NCBI RefSeq assembly: GCF_011046895.1
Contig: NZ_CP049250.1
Coordinates: 2,330,501-2,394,500 of the forward strand
Reading direction: 5' to 3'
From: Rhizobium rhizoryzae
Lineage (GTDB): Bacteria > Pseudomonadota > Alphaproteobacteria > Rhizobiales > Rhizobiaceae
DNA length: 64,000 nucleotides
The notes under the pieces are model-generated. The model saw only the letters and a list, made by a program, of their open reading frames with translations. It was not told the DNA's origin and ran no database searches. Positions 7,957 to 16,537 of this stretch are shown one piece after another (within the stretch, counting starts at the first letter, position 1; every line of letters starts with the position of its first letter). Position numbers and translations under genes: made by a program.

Positions 7957-8955
7957 CTATAGGGTTGGCTTTATCCTGTCCGAAACTGAAACCGGAACCC
8001 ATCTGGTCCAGATATCGAGGTTCTGGCGAAGGAAGTGCAGGGCGGCATCACGGTTGCTGGCGTTGTTTTCAGCCTGCCAAGCCATCAACGAGCTGATCGT
8101 CGCGTTGCCCCATTTGCGATTGCGCAGATAATCCGTAACGTCAGGGGCGCGGTCCGACAGACCCTTTGATATGATAGTGAAGGCCTGGGACACGGGATAG
8201 GAATTGATCTTGGGATTGGCGCATCCGGCCCGGGACGTGCACTCATCCCACTCAAGCTGGTCGAAGGGAACGCCGAACGAAAGCTTGACCATGGGGTGCT
8301 CGCCCAGAATAGCCGTTGGCGCCCAATAATAACCCAGCCAGCCGCGCTTCTCATTCAAAGCTCTGGAAAGACCCGCGTTAAACTCCTCTGCTGAGCCTGC
8401 CGGCTTCAGGGAAAAACCCTTGCTTTCCGCACCCGTTGCCCGAAACAGGTTCTGCGTCGTGATGCTGCAGCTCCAGTCGGGAGGGCAACTGTGGACAACG
8501 CCCTGTCGGCTTTCGCTGTTTTCTGCAAAGAGCTCGGGCTTGGCCAGCGCATCAGCAATGGTTCGCAGGTTCGGATGTTCATCCGCGACATATTTCGGGA
8601 TCCACCACCCTTCCACGGCTCCATCGGCCAGGATCTCTGCCCCCTGCACAAGTTTGCCGGATGCATAGGCTTCGTTAAGTTCTGCATTGACGGAATTGAC
8701 CCAGAGTTCCGGAGCAATGTCCGGAGTGCCTTGGTTGATCATGGTTCTGACCGTCGGGATGGTGTCGCCTGCGACAAGTTCGACATCGCAGCCGTAACCC
8801 GCTTCAAGAATGAGCTTGTCGACCTGTGCGGCAATGGCAGCCGAATTCCAGTTCATTTCCGCAATCGAGACGCGGCCGCACGCGGAAGCCTGAGCGGAAG
8901 CGGCAAATGCAAAGTAGGCCAAGAGCGCGCTTGCGCCGGTTGCACCATACCACAT
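7957..8955 (-). CDS. Periplasmic substrate-binding protein, glycine betaine/choline type (ProX/OpuAC-like)
   Basis: 332 residues from ATG 8955, chosen because GGGAG lies 10 nt upstream and the signal peptide (MWYGATGASALL to AQASA) then starts directly. An in-frame ATG at 8985 adds 10 residues. The mature protein resembles OpuAC-type binding proteins: IAEMNWNSAA at the N-terminus and APELWVN, EGWWIPKYV and GYYWAPTAIL as probable Trp/Tyr-rich ligand cage segments. Six cysteines (near residues 26 and 56, a CPPDWSC pair and an ECTSRAGC pair) suggest up to three disulfides in the periplasm. No ATPase or permease gene is adjacent, so it is an orphan binding protein. Confidence 0.8.
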   Translation of the reverse strand: MWYGATGASALLAYFAFAASAQASACGRVSIAEMNWNSAAIAAQVDKLILEAGYGCDVELVAGDTIPTVRTMINQGTPDIAPELWVNSVNAELNEAYASGKLVQGAEILADGAVEGWWIPKYVADEHPNLRTIADALAKPELFAENSESRQGVVHSCPPDWSCSITTQNLFRATGAESKGFSLKPAGSAEEFNAGLSRALNEKRGWLGYYWAPTAILGEHPMVKLSFGVPFDQLEWDECTSRAGCANPKINSYPVSQAFTIISKGLSDRAPDVTDYLRNRKWGNATISSLMAWQAENNASNRDAALHFLRQNLDIWTRWVPVSVSDRIKPTL

Positions 8956-9424
8956 TGCCTGATCACTCCCTCTGTTGCTGCTCATCGCAGAATGTCGAGT
9001 TTATCCATCGCGGTTGTACAATGCCCTGATTCAGCCTTGACCAAAAGCAAATTGGGCTAAGTCTCACCTCGAATTGATAAATTCTTTTATAAAGCCTCAC
9101 AAAATCCTGATGCACCATTTGGCTGATTGGGCCATGAAGATGGAAGTTTGTTTTGGCTGATAACCAGCCGGTAACGATTTGCACGCTATGCAGTTGACGC
9201 GGTCGTTTCCGCTCAGGCTCCGGCAGGTAGTGCGTACCGGAGCCAAACAAATCTTCGGTGCGGCTCGATGGTGAAGCCCCCTTGAACAACATGCTTGTTG
9301 TGCTAGCATATCTCCAAATACACCTGCGATATCGGCTACGATGAGCCCGGCGGCAACCTCTTTCGCTACGAATGTGCCGCTTTCGTAAGCCAATCGCGGG
9401 TGTTTTCGTTCTAGGTACACATAA
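8956..9424. other. Intergenic region without a recognised gene
   Basis: About 470 bp between the ProX-like gene and cobU. It holds a perfect 8-bp inverted repeat, GGCTCCGG (9216-9223) with CCGGAGCC (9237-9244), and a shorter dyad, ACAACA/TGTTGT (9286-9301). I looked for a cobalamin riboswitch upstream of cobU and saw no convincing B12-box. Reading frames across it on either strand look like chance. Confidence 0.6.
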
Positions 9425-9952
9425 ATGACCGAATCGACGCGGTTCCGCGTGACTTTTGTTCTTGGTGGCGCCCGCTCCGGAAAATCCCGCTTCGCAGAAA
9501 ACGTCGCTCTCCAGTCTGGACTTGATCGCCACTATCTCGCGACATCGCAAATCTATGATGACGAGATGCGCGAAAGGGTGGCGCTGCATCGTGAACAGCG
9601 CGGGGAGCACTGGACGACGCATGAAGAGCCGATGGCCCTCGTGGAAACGCTCGCTGGCATACAGTCCGACGACCGCGTGATTCTCGTCGATTGCCTGACC
9701 CTATGGGTGACCAATCTGATGATGGCCGAGCGTGATGTTTCACTCGAAAGTGCACGCCTAATCGATAGTCTCGCTGCTGGAGCAGGCCATTTCATTTTCG
9801 TTTCGAACGAGGTGGGTCTCGGCATTGTGCCGGACAACCGCATGGCGCGACAGTTTCGGGATCATGCCGGTCGCCTGCATCAGATGCTGGCTGCCAAGGC
9901 CGATGACGTCTTTTTCATCGCCGCCGGACTTCCGCTGAAAATGAAGGGCTAA
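9425..9952 (+). CDS. cobU: Adenosylcobinamide kinase / adenosylcobinamide-phosphate guanylyltransferase
   Basis: 175 residues. The N-terminal P-loop is [11 protein letters not shown], followed by [11 protein letters not shown] and the family motif [14 protein letters not shown], then AGLPLKMKG at the end. The enzyme phosphorylates adenosylcobinamide and transfers GMP to it in nucleotide-loop assembly of cobalamin (called CobP in Pseudomonas denitrificans and rhizobia). The other loop genes, cobS and cobT, are 45 kb away in this window. AGGT precedes the ATG. The stop codon is the first triplet of a dispersed repeat, but the length is normal for the family. Confidence 0.93.
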   Translation: MTESTRFRVTFVLGGARSGKSRFAENVALQSGLDRHYLATSQIYDDEMRERVALHREQRGEHWTTHEEPMALVETLAGIQSDDRVILVDCLTLWVTNLMMAERDVSLESARLIDSLAAGAGHFIFVSNEVGLGIVPDNRMARQFRDHAGRLHQMLAAKADDVFFIAAGLPLKMKG

Positions 9953-10055
9953 AGCGCGTCGCGATCTTTCAGATTCGCTCCTCACGCTTTAAGTCTTTGT
10001 TTTATCGCATTTCGTTGCCGCAAAGCCGCTGCTTACTTTTGCGCGCCATGCTTTA
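9950..10055. repeat. Rhizobial-type intergenic mosaic repeat with TAAAGC/GCTTTA ends
   Basis: The 106-bp segment begins TAAAGCGCGTCGCG and ends ATGCTTTA, so its tips are inverted copies. From memory, the body with TTTCAGATTCGCTC and GCTTTAAGTCTTTG matches a dispersed intergenic element of Rhizobium and Agrobacterium genomes. Its two tips supply the TAA stops of cobU and of the convergent TSUP gene. No other copy was seen in the window. Confidence 0.6.
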
Positions 10056-10883
10056 GATGCCCAGCCAGACACGGATTGGATGGGTAGGATCTGCCAGCAA
10101 TTTAGTGGCGAGTGCGACGCAGGAGATGACCAGCAGCGGCTTGATGATTTTTGCGCCGCTTCTCATTGCCAGACTGGAGCCGATCTGTGCGCCGATCAAT
10201 TGTCCGACGCCCATCAGCAGACCAACCTTCCAGAGAATCGCTCCATTGATCGCGAAGACTGCGAGTGAACCGAGGTTTGAGCCGAGGTTCAGCAGCTTGG
10301 TATGGGCTGTTGCTTTCAACATTCCAAAACCTGCGAGAAGTACGAAGCCCAGCATGTAGAACGAGCCTGCGCCCGGCCCGAATACGCCATCGTAAAGCGC
10401 GACGAGGGGGACAGCAGTCACGGCAAAGACGGCGGGTGAAATCCGGCGGGTGCTATCCTGATCGGAGAGATTGGGCTTGAACGCGAAGAACAGCGCGATC
10501 CCGACGAGAAGAAACGGAATGGCTGCGCCCAGAAACTTGCCCGGCACATGCGAGGCGATGAGTGCACCGATGCCGCCGGCCGCAAATGCGATCAGCGCCA
10601 TCGGTAACTGTGTCGACAGCTTCACATGTCCCTTCCGTGCATAAGCTATGGTTGCCGAAGCCGCGCCAAAGGGCCCCTGCACCTTGTTCGTCGCCAGTGC
10701 CTCCAGAGGCGGCAGCCCTGCCAGAAGCAGGCAGGGAACGGTAATCAGTCCGCCGCCCCCTGCAATCGAATCAACGAATCCTGCGACGATTGCGGCAAGA
10801 AACAGGAACAGCAGCAGGTGAGTGGCGATGTCGTGCACGGGAATGGCTCGGTGATTGAGGCGGGCGTTGCCGCCTTCTGTCAT
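10053..10883 (-). CDS. TSUP-family membrane transporter (TauE/SafE-like)
   Basis: 276 residues and about eight hydrophobic segments. The first half has the family signature AGFVDSIAGGGGLITVP, and the second half repeats a weaker version, ALYDGVFGPGAGSF. TSUP proteins export or import sulfite, sulfoacetate or other organosulfonates and organic anions; the substrate here is unknown. The start at 10883 lacks a clear ribosome site, and a GTG at 10838 is an alternative. The C-terminal stop falls in the mosaic repeat. Confidence 0.85.
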   Translation of the reverse strand: MTEGGNARLNHRAIPVHDIATHLLLFLFLAAIVAGFVDSIAGGGGLITVPCLLLAGLPPLEALATNKVQGPFGAASATIAYARKGHVKLSTQLPMALIAFAAGGIGALIASHVPGKFLGAAIPFLLVGIALFFAFKPNLSDQDSTRRISPAVFAVTAVPLVALYDGVFGPGAGSFYMLGFVLLAGFGMLKATAHTKLLNLGSNLGSLAVFAINGAILWKVGLLMGVGQLIGAQIGSSLAMRSGAKIIKPLLVISCVALATKLLADPTHPIRVWLGI

Positions 10884-11027
10884 TCAATCAGCACAGGCGC
10901 AAGATCGTCCATTCACGGAATTGCGGCGGACAATGCCGGTAAAAGGCGAAGGTCTGCAAGATGACATGCTTGCGCCGATACCAGCCGACGCTATTGTGCT
11001 GGCAAATTCGAATTCAGGAATTATCAA

Positions 11028-11987
11028 ATGAACAAGGTCATTTTCGACACGGATCCCGGTATTGACGATGCAATGGCGCTGCTTTTTCTGGCGCGTCATC
11101 CTCAGATCGATCTGATTGGCGTCACGACTGTTTTTGGCAATGCGCCGATCGAACTGACGACACGGAACGCGCTCTATCTGACAGAAGCCTGGGATATCGC
11201 GGCTCCGGTTGCCAAGGGGGCTGGCGAGACATTCGATCCTGCACGCGGCGGCAGCTATTGGCCGACGGCCATTCACGGACATAACGGAATCGGTGATGTT
11301 GCAGTCCTGGAAGCCGTTTCGCGCCAGGCCGATCCTCGCCCTGCCTACCAGTTCATCATCGATACCGTCCGCGCCCATCCGAAAGAGGTTACACTCATCG
11401 CCGTTGGACGCATGACCAATCTGGCTCTTGCCTTGGAGGCTGACCCGGACATTACCCAGTTGGTCAAGCAGGTCATCATCATGGGCGGCGCCTTTGACGT
11501 GAACGGCAATGTTTCGCCTGCGGCGGAAGCCAATATCCATGGCGATCCGGAAGCGGCAGATGTGGTGATGACAGCAAATTGGCCGGTGGTCGTGATCGGG
11601 CTCGATGTCACAATGAAGACCGTGATGACGAGCGGTTATCTGGCGAAGATGGTTGAGAGCGGTCGCTCGGACGTCAAGCTTCTGTCGGATATCTCGCAGC
11701 TCTATATCGAGTTCTACAAAGGTCGTGTCGGCGATGGTATGGTGGTGCACGATAGTTGTGCCGCCGTCTATCTTGTCCGTCCGGATCTGTTCGAGACGCG
11801 TACAGGTGCGATTCGGGTTGTCTGCGGCGGCATTGCCGATGGCCAGACGATCCAGAAGCCGGACGGGCGTGGTTTTCCGCCGAGTGCGTGGGATAACCTG
11901 CCGAGCCAGACAGTTGCGACAGGTATAAAGCCGGATTCCGTGCTCGAAGTCATTCGTGCGGCTTTGGTGGAAGGCATTGCGGGCTGA
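11028..11987 (+). CDS. Inosine/uridine-preferring nucleoside hydrolase
   Basis: 319 residues with the family N-terminus IFDTDPGIDDAMALLF, whose Asp cluster binds catalytic calcium. It also has MGGAFDVNGN(V)SPAAEANI and the late VHDSCAAVYL His-Asp segment. These enzymes cleave ribonucleosides to base and ribose in purine/pyrimidine salvage. No signal peptide is present, so it is cytoplasmic. The gene stands alone and no transporter is adjacent. The ATG at 11028 starts exactly at the conserved N-terminus. Confidence 0.92.
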   Translation: MNKVIFDTDPGIDDAMALLFLARHPQIDLIGVTTVFGNAPIELTTRNALYLTEAWDIAAPVAKGAGETFDPARGGSYWPTAIHGHNGIGDVAVLEAVSRQADPRPAYQFIIDTVRAHPKEVTLIAVGRMTNLALALEADPDITQLVKQVIIMGGAFDVNGNVSPAAEANIHGDPEAADVVMTANWPVVVIGLDVTMKTVMTSGYLAKMVESGRSDVKLLSDISQLYIEFYKGRVGDGMVVHDSCAAVYLVRPDLFETRTGAIRVVCGGIADGQTIQKPDGRGFPPSAWDNLPSQTVATGIKPDSVLEVIRAALVEGIAG

Positions 11988-12124
11988 GGTGCTGCCTCAT
12001 TACCCGTGCAATTTGATGTTTAGGCAACAGTGTCGGTGCAAAATATTGCTCCGCACTCAGCAGGCCATTGGCATTGCAGTCGGTTTTCCCTATGTGGAAC
12101 CCTGACTGACAGAATTCAGAGGAT

Positions 12125-12409
12125 ATGAGCGTGACCGCTACATTCGATAAAGTCGCTGACATCATCGCTGAAACCAGCGAGATCGACCGCGAAACCATTA
12201 CGCCGGAAAGCCACACGATCGACGATCTGGGCATCGACAGCCTGGACTTCCTCGATATCGTTTTTGCGATCGACAAGGAATTCGGCATCAAGATCCCGCT
12301 CGAGCAGTGGACGCAGGAAGTCAACGAAGGCAAGGTTTCCACGGAAGAGTATTTCGTGCTGAAAAACCTCTGCGCCAAGATTGACGAACTGAGGGCAGCA
12401 AAGGGCTGA
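12125..12409 (+). CDS. acpXL: Acyl carrier protein AcpXL for very-long-chain fatty acid of lipid A
   Basis: 94 residues, longer than housekeeping AcpP (about 78). The 4'-phosphopantetheine site is Ser39 in [12 protein letters not shown]. In Rhizobium, AcpXL carries the growing 27-hydroxyoctacosanoate-type chain that LpxXL transfers to lipid A. It is the first gene of a same-strand cluster with short gaps, in the order known for rhizobia, and this order is the main reason for calling it AcpXL rather than another ACP. GAGG lies shortly upstream. Confidence 0.95.
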   Translation: MSVTATFDKVADIIAETSEIDRETITPESHTIDDLGIDSLDFLDIVFAIDKEFGIKIPLEQWTQEVNEGKVSTEEYFVLKNLCAKIDELRAAKG

Positions 12410-12431
12410 AAAGCCCTGGCTGAGGGAGCGT

Positions 12432-12902
12432 ATGCTTCTTGAATATTTCCAGATGATCGACCGCGTTGAAGCGGTCGATTTGTCATCCAAAACGCTCAAG
12501 GCACGGTCCGTCGTTCCGGCGAAAAGCCCCGTATTCGAGGGGCATTTTCCTGGAATGCCGCTCGTGCCCGGCGTTCTTCTGATTGAAACCATGGCGCAGG
12601 CCAGCGGCTTCATGATTCTTGCCGCTTCCAATTTTGCAGCGATGCCATTCCTGATGTCTGTTGATGGCGCAAAGATGCGGACATTCGTTGAGCCTGAGGC
12701 GGTTCTCGATATCGAGGCGTTTCTGGAGCATGAAGGGTCTGGCTACGCCGTGACCAAGGCGAAGATTTCGTCTGCCGGCAAGAAGGTCTGCGATGCACAG
12801 CTCAAGCTGCGCACCATGCCATTTGAGGAAGTGCCTCTTGCGGACATCGTGCGCAAGCGCGCCGCTGAAGTTGGGCTGTTGAGTGCGCTTGCCGCCCAAT
12901 AA
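12432..12902 (+). CDS. fabZXL: 3-hydroxyacyl-ACP dehydratase of the VLCFA cluster
   Basis: 156 residues with a single hot-dog fold. The FabZ signature GHFPGMPLVPGVLLIETMAQ contains catalytic His38 and Glu52. It dehydrates 3-hydroxyacyl-ACP intermediates during elongation of the lipid A very-long-chain acid. It begins 22 bp after acpXL and is followed by the two ketosynthase-like genes, so it is almost certainly co-transcribed. Confidence 0.93.
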   Translation: MLLEYFQMIDRVEAVDLSSKTLKARSVVPAKSPVFEGHFPGMPLVPGVLLIETMAQASGFMILAASNFAAMPFLMSVDGAKMRTFVEPEAVLDIEAFLEHEGSGYAVTKAKISSAGKKVCDAQLKLRTMPFEEVPLADIVRKRAAEVGLLSALAAQ

Positions 12903-12933
12903 GGGCATGCGCATCTGAAAGGTTGAACCTGAG

Positions 12934-14139
12934 ATGAGCAAGTCAGCCAATGACGTTGTGATTACCGGCGTCGGTATCGTCACCTGCCGTGGTGTCGGCA
13001 AGGAGCCGCATGTGGCCCTGCTGACCGGCGCGGAAGTTCTTCCGCCGCGGGTGGATAGCGAGCGCTTCAAGCCTTATCCTGTTCACCCTATGCCGGAAAT
13101 CGACTGGTCGCAGCAGATCCCCAAGCGCGGTGATCAGCGTCAGATGGAAAACTGGCAGCGTCTCGGTGTGTTCGCCGCCGGTCTTGCGCTGGAAGATGCA
13201 GGTCTGAAGGAAAACGCGGAAGCTTGCGGCACGATGGATATGATCGTGGCTGCCGGCGGCGGCGAGCGTGATATCAAGGTCGACAGCCTGATCGTTGATG
13301 AGGCGCTGAAGCGCAACGACCGCGAGCGTCTTTTGAATGAGAAGCTGACAACCGAGCTTCGTCCGACGCTGTTCCTTGCCCAGCTTTCCAACCTTCTGGC
13401 TGGCAATATCTCCATCGTCCACAAGGTCACCGGTTCATCCCGCACCTTCATGGGCGAAGAGGCGGCGGGCATTTCCGCCGTCGAAACGGCCTATCATCGC
13501 ATCAAGTCCGGCCAGTCCACCCATTCGCTGGTGGGCGGTGCCTTCGTGGCCGAGCGCGCCGACATCATTCTGCTTGTCGAAGGCATTCGCGCTCATCAGA
13601 CCGGTGAATGGAAGCCGCTCTGGACTCGAGATGGCAGCGAAGGTGGCGGCATGATCATGGGCTCTGTCGGCGCATTCCTCGTTCTGGAATCCCGCCAGTA
13701 TGCTGAAGCGCGTGGCGCGCATATCTACGCGGTTGTCGATGCCATCGATGCTGACCGTGGATCGCGAGACGATGGTGGTCTCGAAAAGCGGCTGCAACGG
13801 CTTGCGGCGGAGGTTGCGCCCAAGCTCGGTGATGACGTGGTCGTTTTCTCTGGATCGACTGGAATGAGCGATCTTGCCGCACGCGAAAAATCAGTGCTTG
13901 AGGCGTCGTTCAATGGCGCGGCCATTCGCGGGTTTGGCGGCGTGACAGGACATGCCATGGAAGCGCAGTTCCCGCTTGGCCTGGCGCTTGCGGCACTCGC
14001 GCTGGATGGCAAGGCCACCATTCCGGCCTTCGATCCGGATCACGAAACGAAGATGCAGGGAGCCGCGGCAAAGGCTGTGGTGACCACGGTCGGTTATATC
14101 CGGGGCGAGGGACTTGCCGTCCTTTCGGCGAACGGTTGA
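12934..14139 (+). CDS. fabF2XL: Ketosynthase-like protein FabF2XL lacking the catalytic Cys
   Basis: 401 residues with overall beta-ketoacyl-ACP synthase fold features, such as VVITGVGIVTCRG at the start and GHAMEAQFPLGLALAAL near the end. At the usual nucleophile region (TACA in its neighbour) the sequence is RTFMGEEAAG, placing Glu176 where Cys is expected. The NAHGTST His motif is replaced by FSGSTGMSD. Only one of the three catalytic residues (the GHA His) is recognisable. This resembles chain-length factors (KS-beta), the inactive partners of active ketosynthases in type II polyketide synthases. Inference: it forms a heterodimer with FabF1XL and sets chain length. Confidence 0.88.
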   Translation: MSKSANDVVITGVGIVTCRGVGKEPHVALLTGAEVLPPRVDSERFKPYPVHPMPEIDWSQQIPKRGDQRQMENWQRLGVFAAGLALEDAGLKENAEACGTMDMIVAAGGGERDIKVDSLIVDEALKRNDRERLLNEKLTTELRPTLFLAQLSNLLAGNISIVHKVTGSSRTFMGEEAAGISAVETAYHRIKSGQSTHSLVGGAFVAERADIILLVEGIRAHQTGEWKPLWTRDGSEGGGMIMGSVGAFLVLESRQYAEARGAHIYAVVDAIDADRGSRDDGGLEKRLQRLAAEVAPKLGDDVVVFSGSTGMSDLAAREKSVLEASFNGAAIRGFGGVTGHAMEAQFPLGLALAALALDGKATIPAFDPDHETKMQGAAAKAVVTTVGYIRGEGLAVLSANG

Positions 14140-14149
14140 GGAATCGATG

Positions 14150-15439
14150 ATGAGCACGAAAGCATTCAAGGATCACCTGGGCCGTCCCATTATCGCCGTA
14201 ACCGGCATGGGTGTCATCACCTCGCTGGGTCAGGGGCTGCAGGATAACTGGTCTGCACTGACCTCCGGTAAATCCGGCATCCACAAGATCGAGCGCTTCC
14301 CGACCGAGGGGCTCTCCACCCGCATCAGCGGTACTGTGGATTTCATCCAGATCCCGCGGGAAAACGCTGTTGAGCGGTCGTTTGCCTTTGCGCGCGAAAC
14401 GACGCGTGAAGCGCTGGCGCAGGCTGGCCTGTCCGGTGATTTCAACGGTCCGCTCTTTCTGGCAGCGCCACCGGTAGAGCCGGAATGGAATGCGCGTTTC
14501 GAGCTTGCCGATCGTGCGCCGCCGCCGCAGGCGGAAGCTGATGCCTATGATCGTTTTCTGGCGGCCATGCGTGAACGGCCAGATCCGGCCTTTCTCGAGG
14601 CCGTTCAATTCGGTTCTATCTCAGAGCGCCTTTCCGACATGTTCGGCACGCGCGGTCTACCGGTCACGCTGTCCACAGCCTGTGCATCCGGTGCAACTGC
14701 GATCCAGCTTGGCGTCGAAGCCATTCGCCAGGGTCGGACTGATCGTGCGCTGACGGTTGCGACTGACGGATCTGTGAGTGCAGAAGCCTTGATTCGCTTT
14801 TCGCTGCTGTCCGCCCTGTCCACGCAGAACGACCCGCCGGAAAAGGCGTCCAAGCCGTTCAGCAAGGATCGTGATGGCTTCGTCATCGCGGAAGGTGCGG
14901 CAACGCTTGTTCTGGAATCGCTGGAATCCGCCGTCGCGCGCGGCGCAAAGGTTCTGGGTATCCTGAAGGGTTGCGGCGAAAAGGCCGATCACTTCCACCG
15001 TACACGGTCTTCACCGGATGGTGGGCCGGCCATCGCGACAATCCGCGCTGCGTTGGAAGATGCTGGCATGGATGAAAGCGGCATCGGGTACATCAATGCG
15101 CACGGCACTTCGACGCCGGAAAACGACAAGATGGAATACGGCGCGATGCTGGCGGTGTTCGGCGATCGTTTGAAGGACGGCATTCCTTGTTCGTCCAACA
15201 AATCGATGATCGGCCATACGCTGACGGCTGCCGGTGCGGTGGAAGCCGTGTTCTCGATCCAGACCATGCTGACGGGAACGCTGCCGCCGACCATCAACCA
15301 TGTGAACCCGGATCCGGCCATCGTTCTGGATGTGGTGCCGAACACGAAGCGCGATCAGCAGGTTTCTGCCGTGCTTTCCAATTCGTTTGGCTTCGGTGGT
15401 CAGAACGCAAGTCTTGTCATGACGGCTGAGCCAGCCTAA
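14150..15439 (+). CDS. fabF1XL: Beta-ketoacyl-ACP synthase FabF1XL
   Basis: 429 residues from ATG 14150. The ATG at 14147 is also possible, but GAGGA is then only 4 nt away. The complete KAS triad is present: Cys178 in LSTACASG, His318 in INAHGTSTPEND and His356 in NKSMIGHTLTAAGAVEA. It condenses malonyl-ACP with the AcpXL-bound chain. The ribosome site overlaps the stop of fabF2XL, so translation of the two ketosynthase-like proteins is probably coupled. Confidence 0.94.
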   Translation: MSTKAFKDHLGRPIIAVTGMGVITSLGQGLQDNWSALTSGKSGIHKIERFPTEGLSTRISGTVDFIQIPRENAVERSFAFARETTREALAQAGLSGDFNGPLFLAAPPVEPEWNARFELADRAPPPQAEADAYDRFLAAMRERPDPAFLEAVQFGSISERLSDMFGTRGLPVTLSTACASGATAIQLGVEAIRQGRTDRALTVATDGSVSAEALIRFSLLSALSTQNDPPEKASKPFSKDRDGFVIAEGAATLVLESLESAVARGAKVLGILKGCGEKADHFHRTRSSPDGGPAIATIRAALEDAGMDESGIGYINAHGTSTPENDKMEYGAMLAVFGDRLKDGIPCSSNKSMIGHTLTAAGAVEAVFSIQTMLTGTLPPTINHVNPDPAIVLDVVPNTKRDQQVSAVLSNSFGFGGQNASLVMTAEPA

Positions 15440-15504
15440 AAGCCGGTTCAACTCAGGCTATTCTGCCCAAACAGTTTTGACGCCTTCTGGCGAAGGAATA
15501 TCTC

Positions 15505-16533
15505 ATGCGCGCTTTGCAACTGATCGATGATCGCCGTCTTGAAGCAACCGACATCCCTGAGCCGGACGCTCCGGCGCCGGGTGAAGTGACGCTTCGGGTC
15601 AAGGCGGTTGCGCTGAACCATATCGATGTCTGGGGCTGGCGCGGCATGGCATTTGCCAAGCGCAAGATGCCGCTTACCATCGGTGCGGAAGCTTCCGGCG
15701 TGGTCGAATCTATCGGTCCGGGTGTTTCCAACGTTCTGCCGGGTCAGCTGGTATCTGTCTATGGTGCGCGCACTTGCGGCCTCTGCAAGCCGTGCCGCGA
15801 GGGTCGCGATAACCTGTGTGAACATGTCCAGGGCGTGCACGGCTTCCATCTGGATGGCTTTGCCCAGGAAAAGATCAATATCCCGGCCCGCCAGCTGGTC
15901 CCGGCGCCTCCGGGCGTTGATGCTGTCGCGGCGGCTCTTGCGCCTGTGACCTTCGGTACTGTGGAGCACATGCTGTTCGACAATGCCAAGCTGGAGCCGG
16001 GCGAGACGATCCTCGTTCACGCTGGCGGATCTGGCATTGGTAGCGCCGCAATCCAGCTGGCCAAGAAAATGGGCTGCACGGTGATCACCACGGTTGGCTC
16101 CGACGACAAGATCGAGAAGGCCAAGGCGCTCGGTGCCGATCACGTGATCAACTATCGTACAGACCGTTTCGAAGGCGTGGTGCGCAAGATCACGAAGAAG
16201 AAGGGCGTGGACGTGGTGTTCGAACACGTCGGCAAGGACACCTGGGCCGGTTCCATGCTGTGCATGAAGCGCGGTGGTCGTCTGGTGACCTGCGGTTCCA
16301 CATCCGGTGTTTCGACCGATATCAATCTGATGATGCTGTTCCAGCAACAGCTGAAGCTACTGGGCTCCTTTGGATGCCGCATGGAAAACATGGCCAACGC
16401 CATGCAGAAGATGGCGCGGGGTATCGTGCATCCGGTGATTGATACCGAAGTGACGTTCGACGAGATCGACAAGGCGCTGGAGCGCATGGAAGGCCGTCAG
16501 ATCTTCGGGAAAATCGTGTTGCGGATGGATTGA
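15505..16533 (+). CDS. adh2XL: MDR-family dehydrogenase/reductase of the VLCFA cluster
   Basis: 342 residues of medium-chain dehydrogenase/reductase type, with the nucleotide-binding loop HAGGSGIGSAAIQLAK. The structural zinc lobe is intact (Cys91, 94, 97 and 105 in TCGLCKPCREG and NLC). The catalytic zinc site is lost: Asn38 replaces Cys (ALNHIDVW) and GAE replaces GHE (TIGAEASG). That pattern is typical of quinone-oxidoreductase or enoyl-reductase-like MDRs. In the lipid A pathway it could be the enoyl-ACP reduction step; this role is inference from context. Confidence 0.85.
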   Translation: MRALQLIDDRRLEATDIPEPDAPAPGEVTLRVKAVALNHIDVWGWRGMAFAKRKMPLTIGAEASGVVESIGPGVSNVLPGQLVSVYGARTCGLCKPCREGRDNLCEHVQGVHGFHLDGFAQEKINIPARQLVPAPPGVDAVAAALAPVTFGTVEHMLFDNAKLEPGETILVHAGGSGIGSAAIQLAKKMGCTVITTVGSDDKIEKAKALGADHVINYRTDRFEGVVRKITKKKGVDVVFEHVGKDTWAGSMLCMKRGGRLVTCGSTSGVSTDINLMMLFQQQLKLLGSFGCRMENMANAMQKMARGIVHPVIDTEVTFDEIDKALERMEGRQIFGKIVLRMD

Positions 16534-16537
16534 TCCG

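Noticed and set aside
9160-9424. Cobalamin riboswitch upstream of cobU
   Set aside because: No B12-box-like conserved core was seen; the hairpins present are simple dyads. A covariance-model search would settle it.
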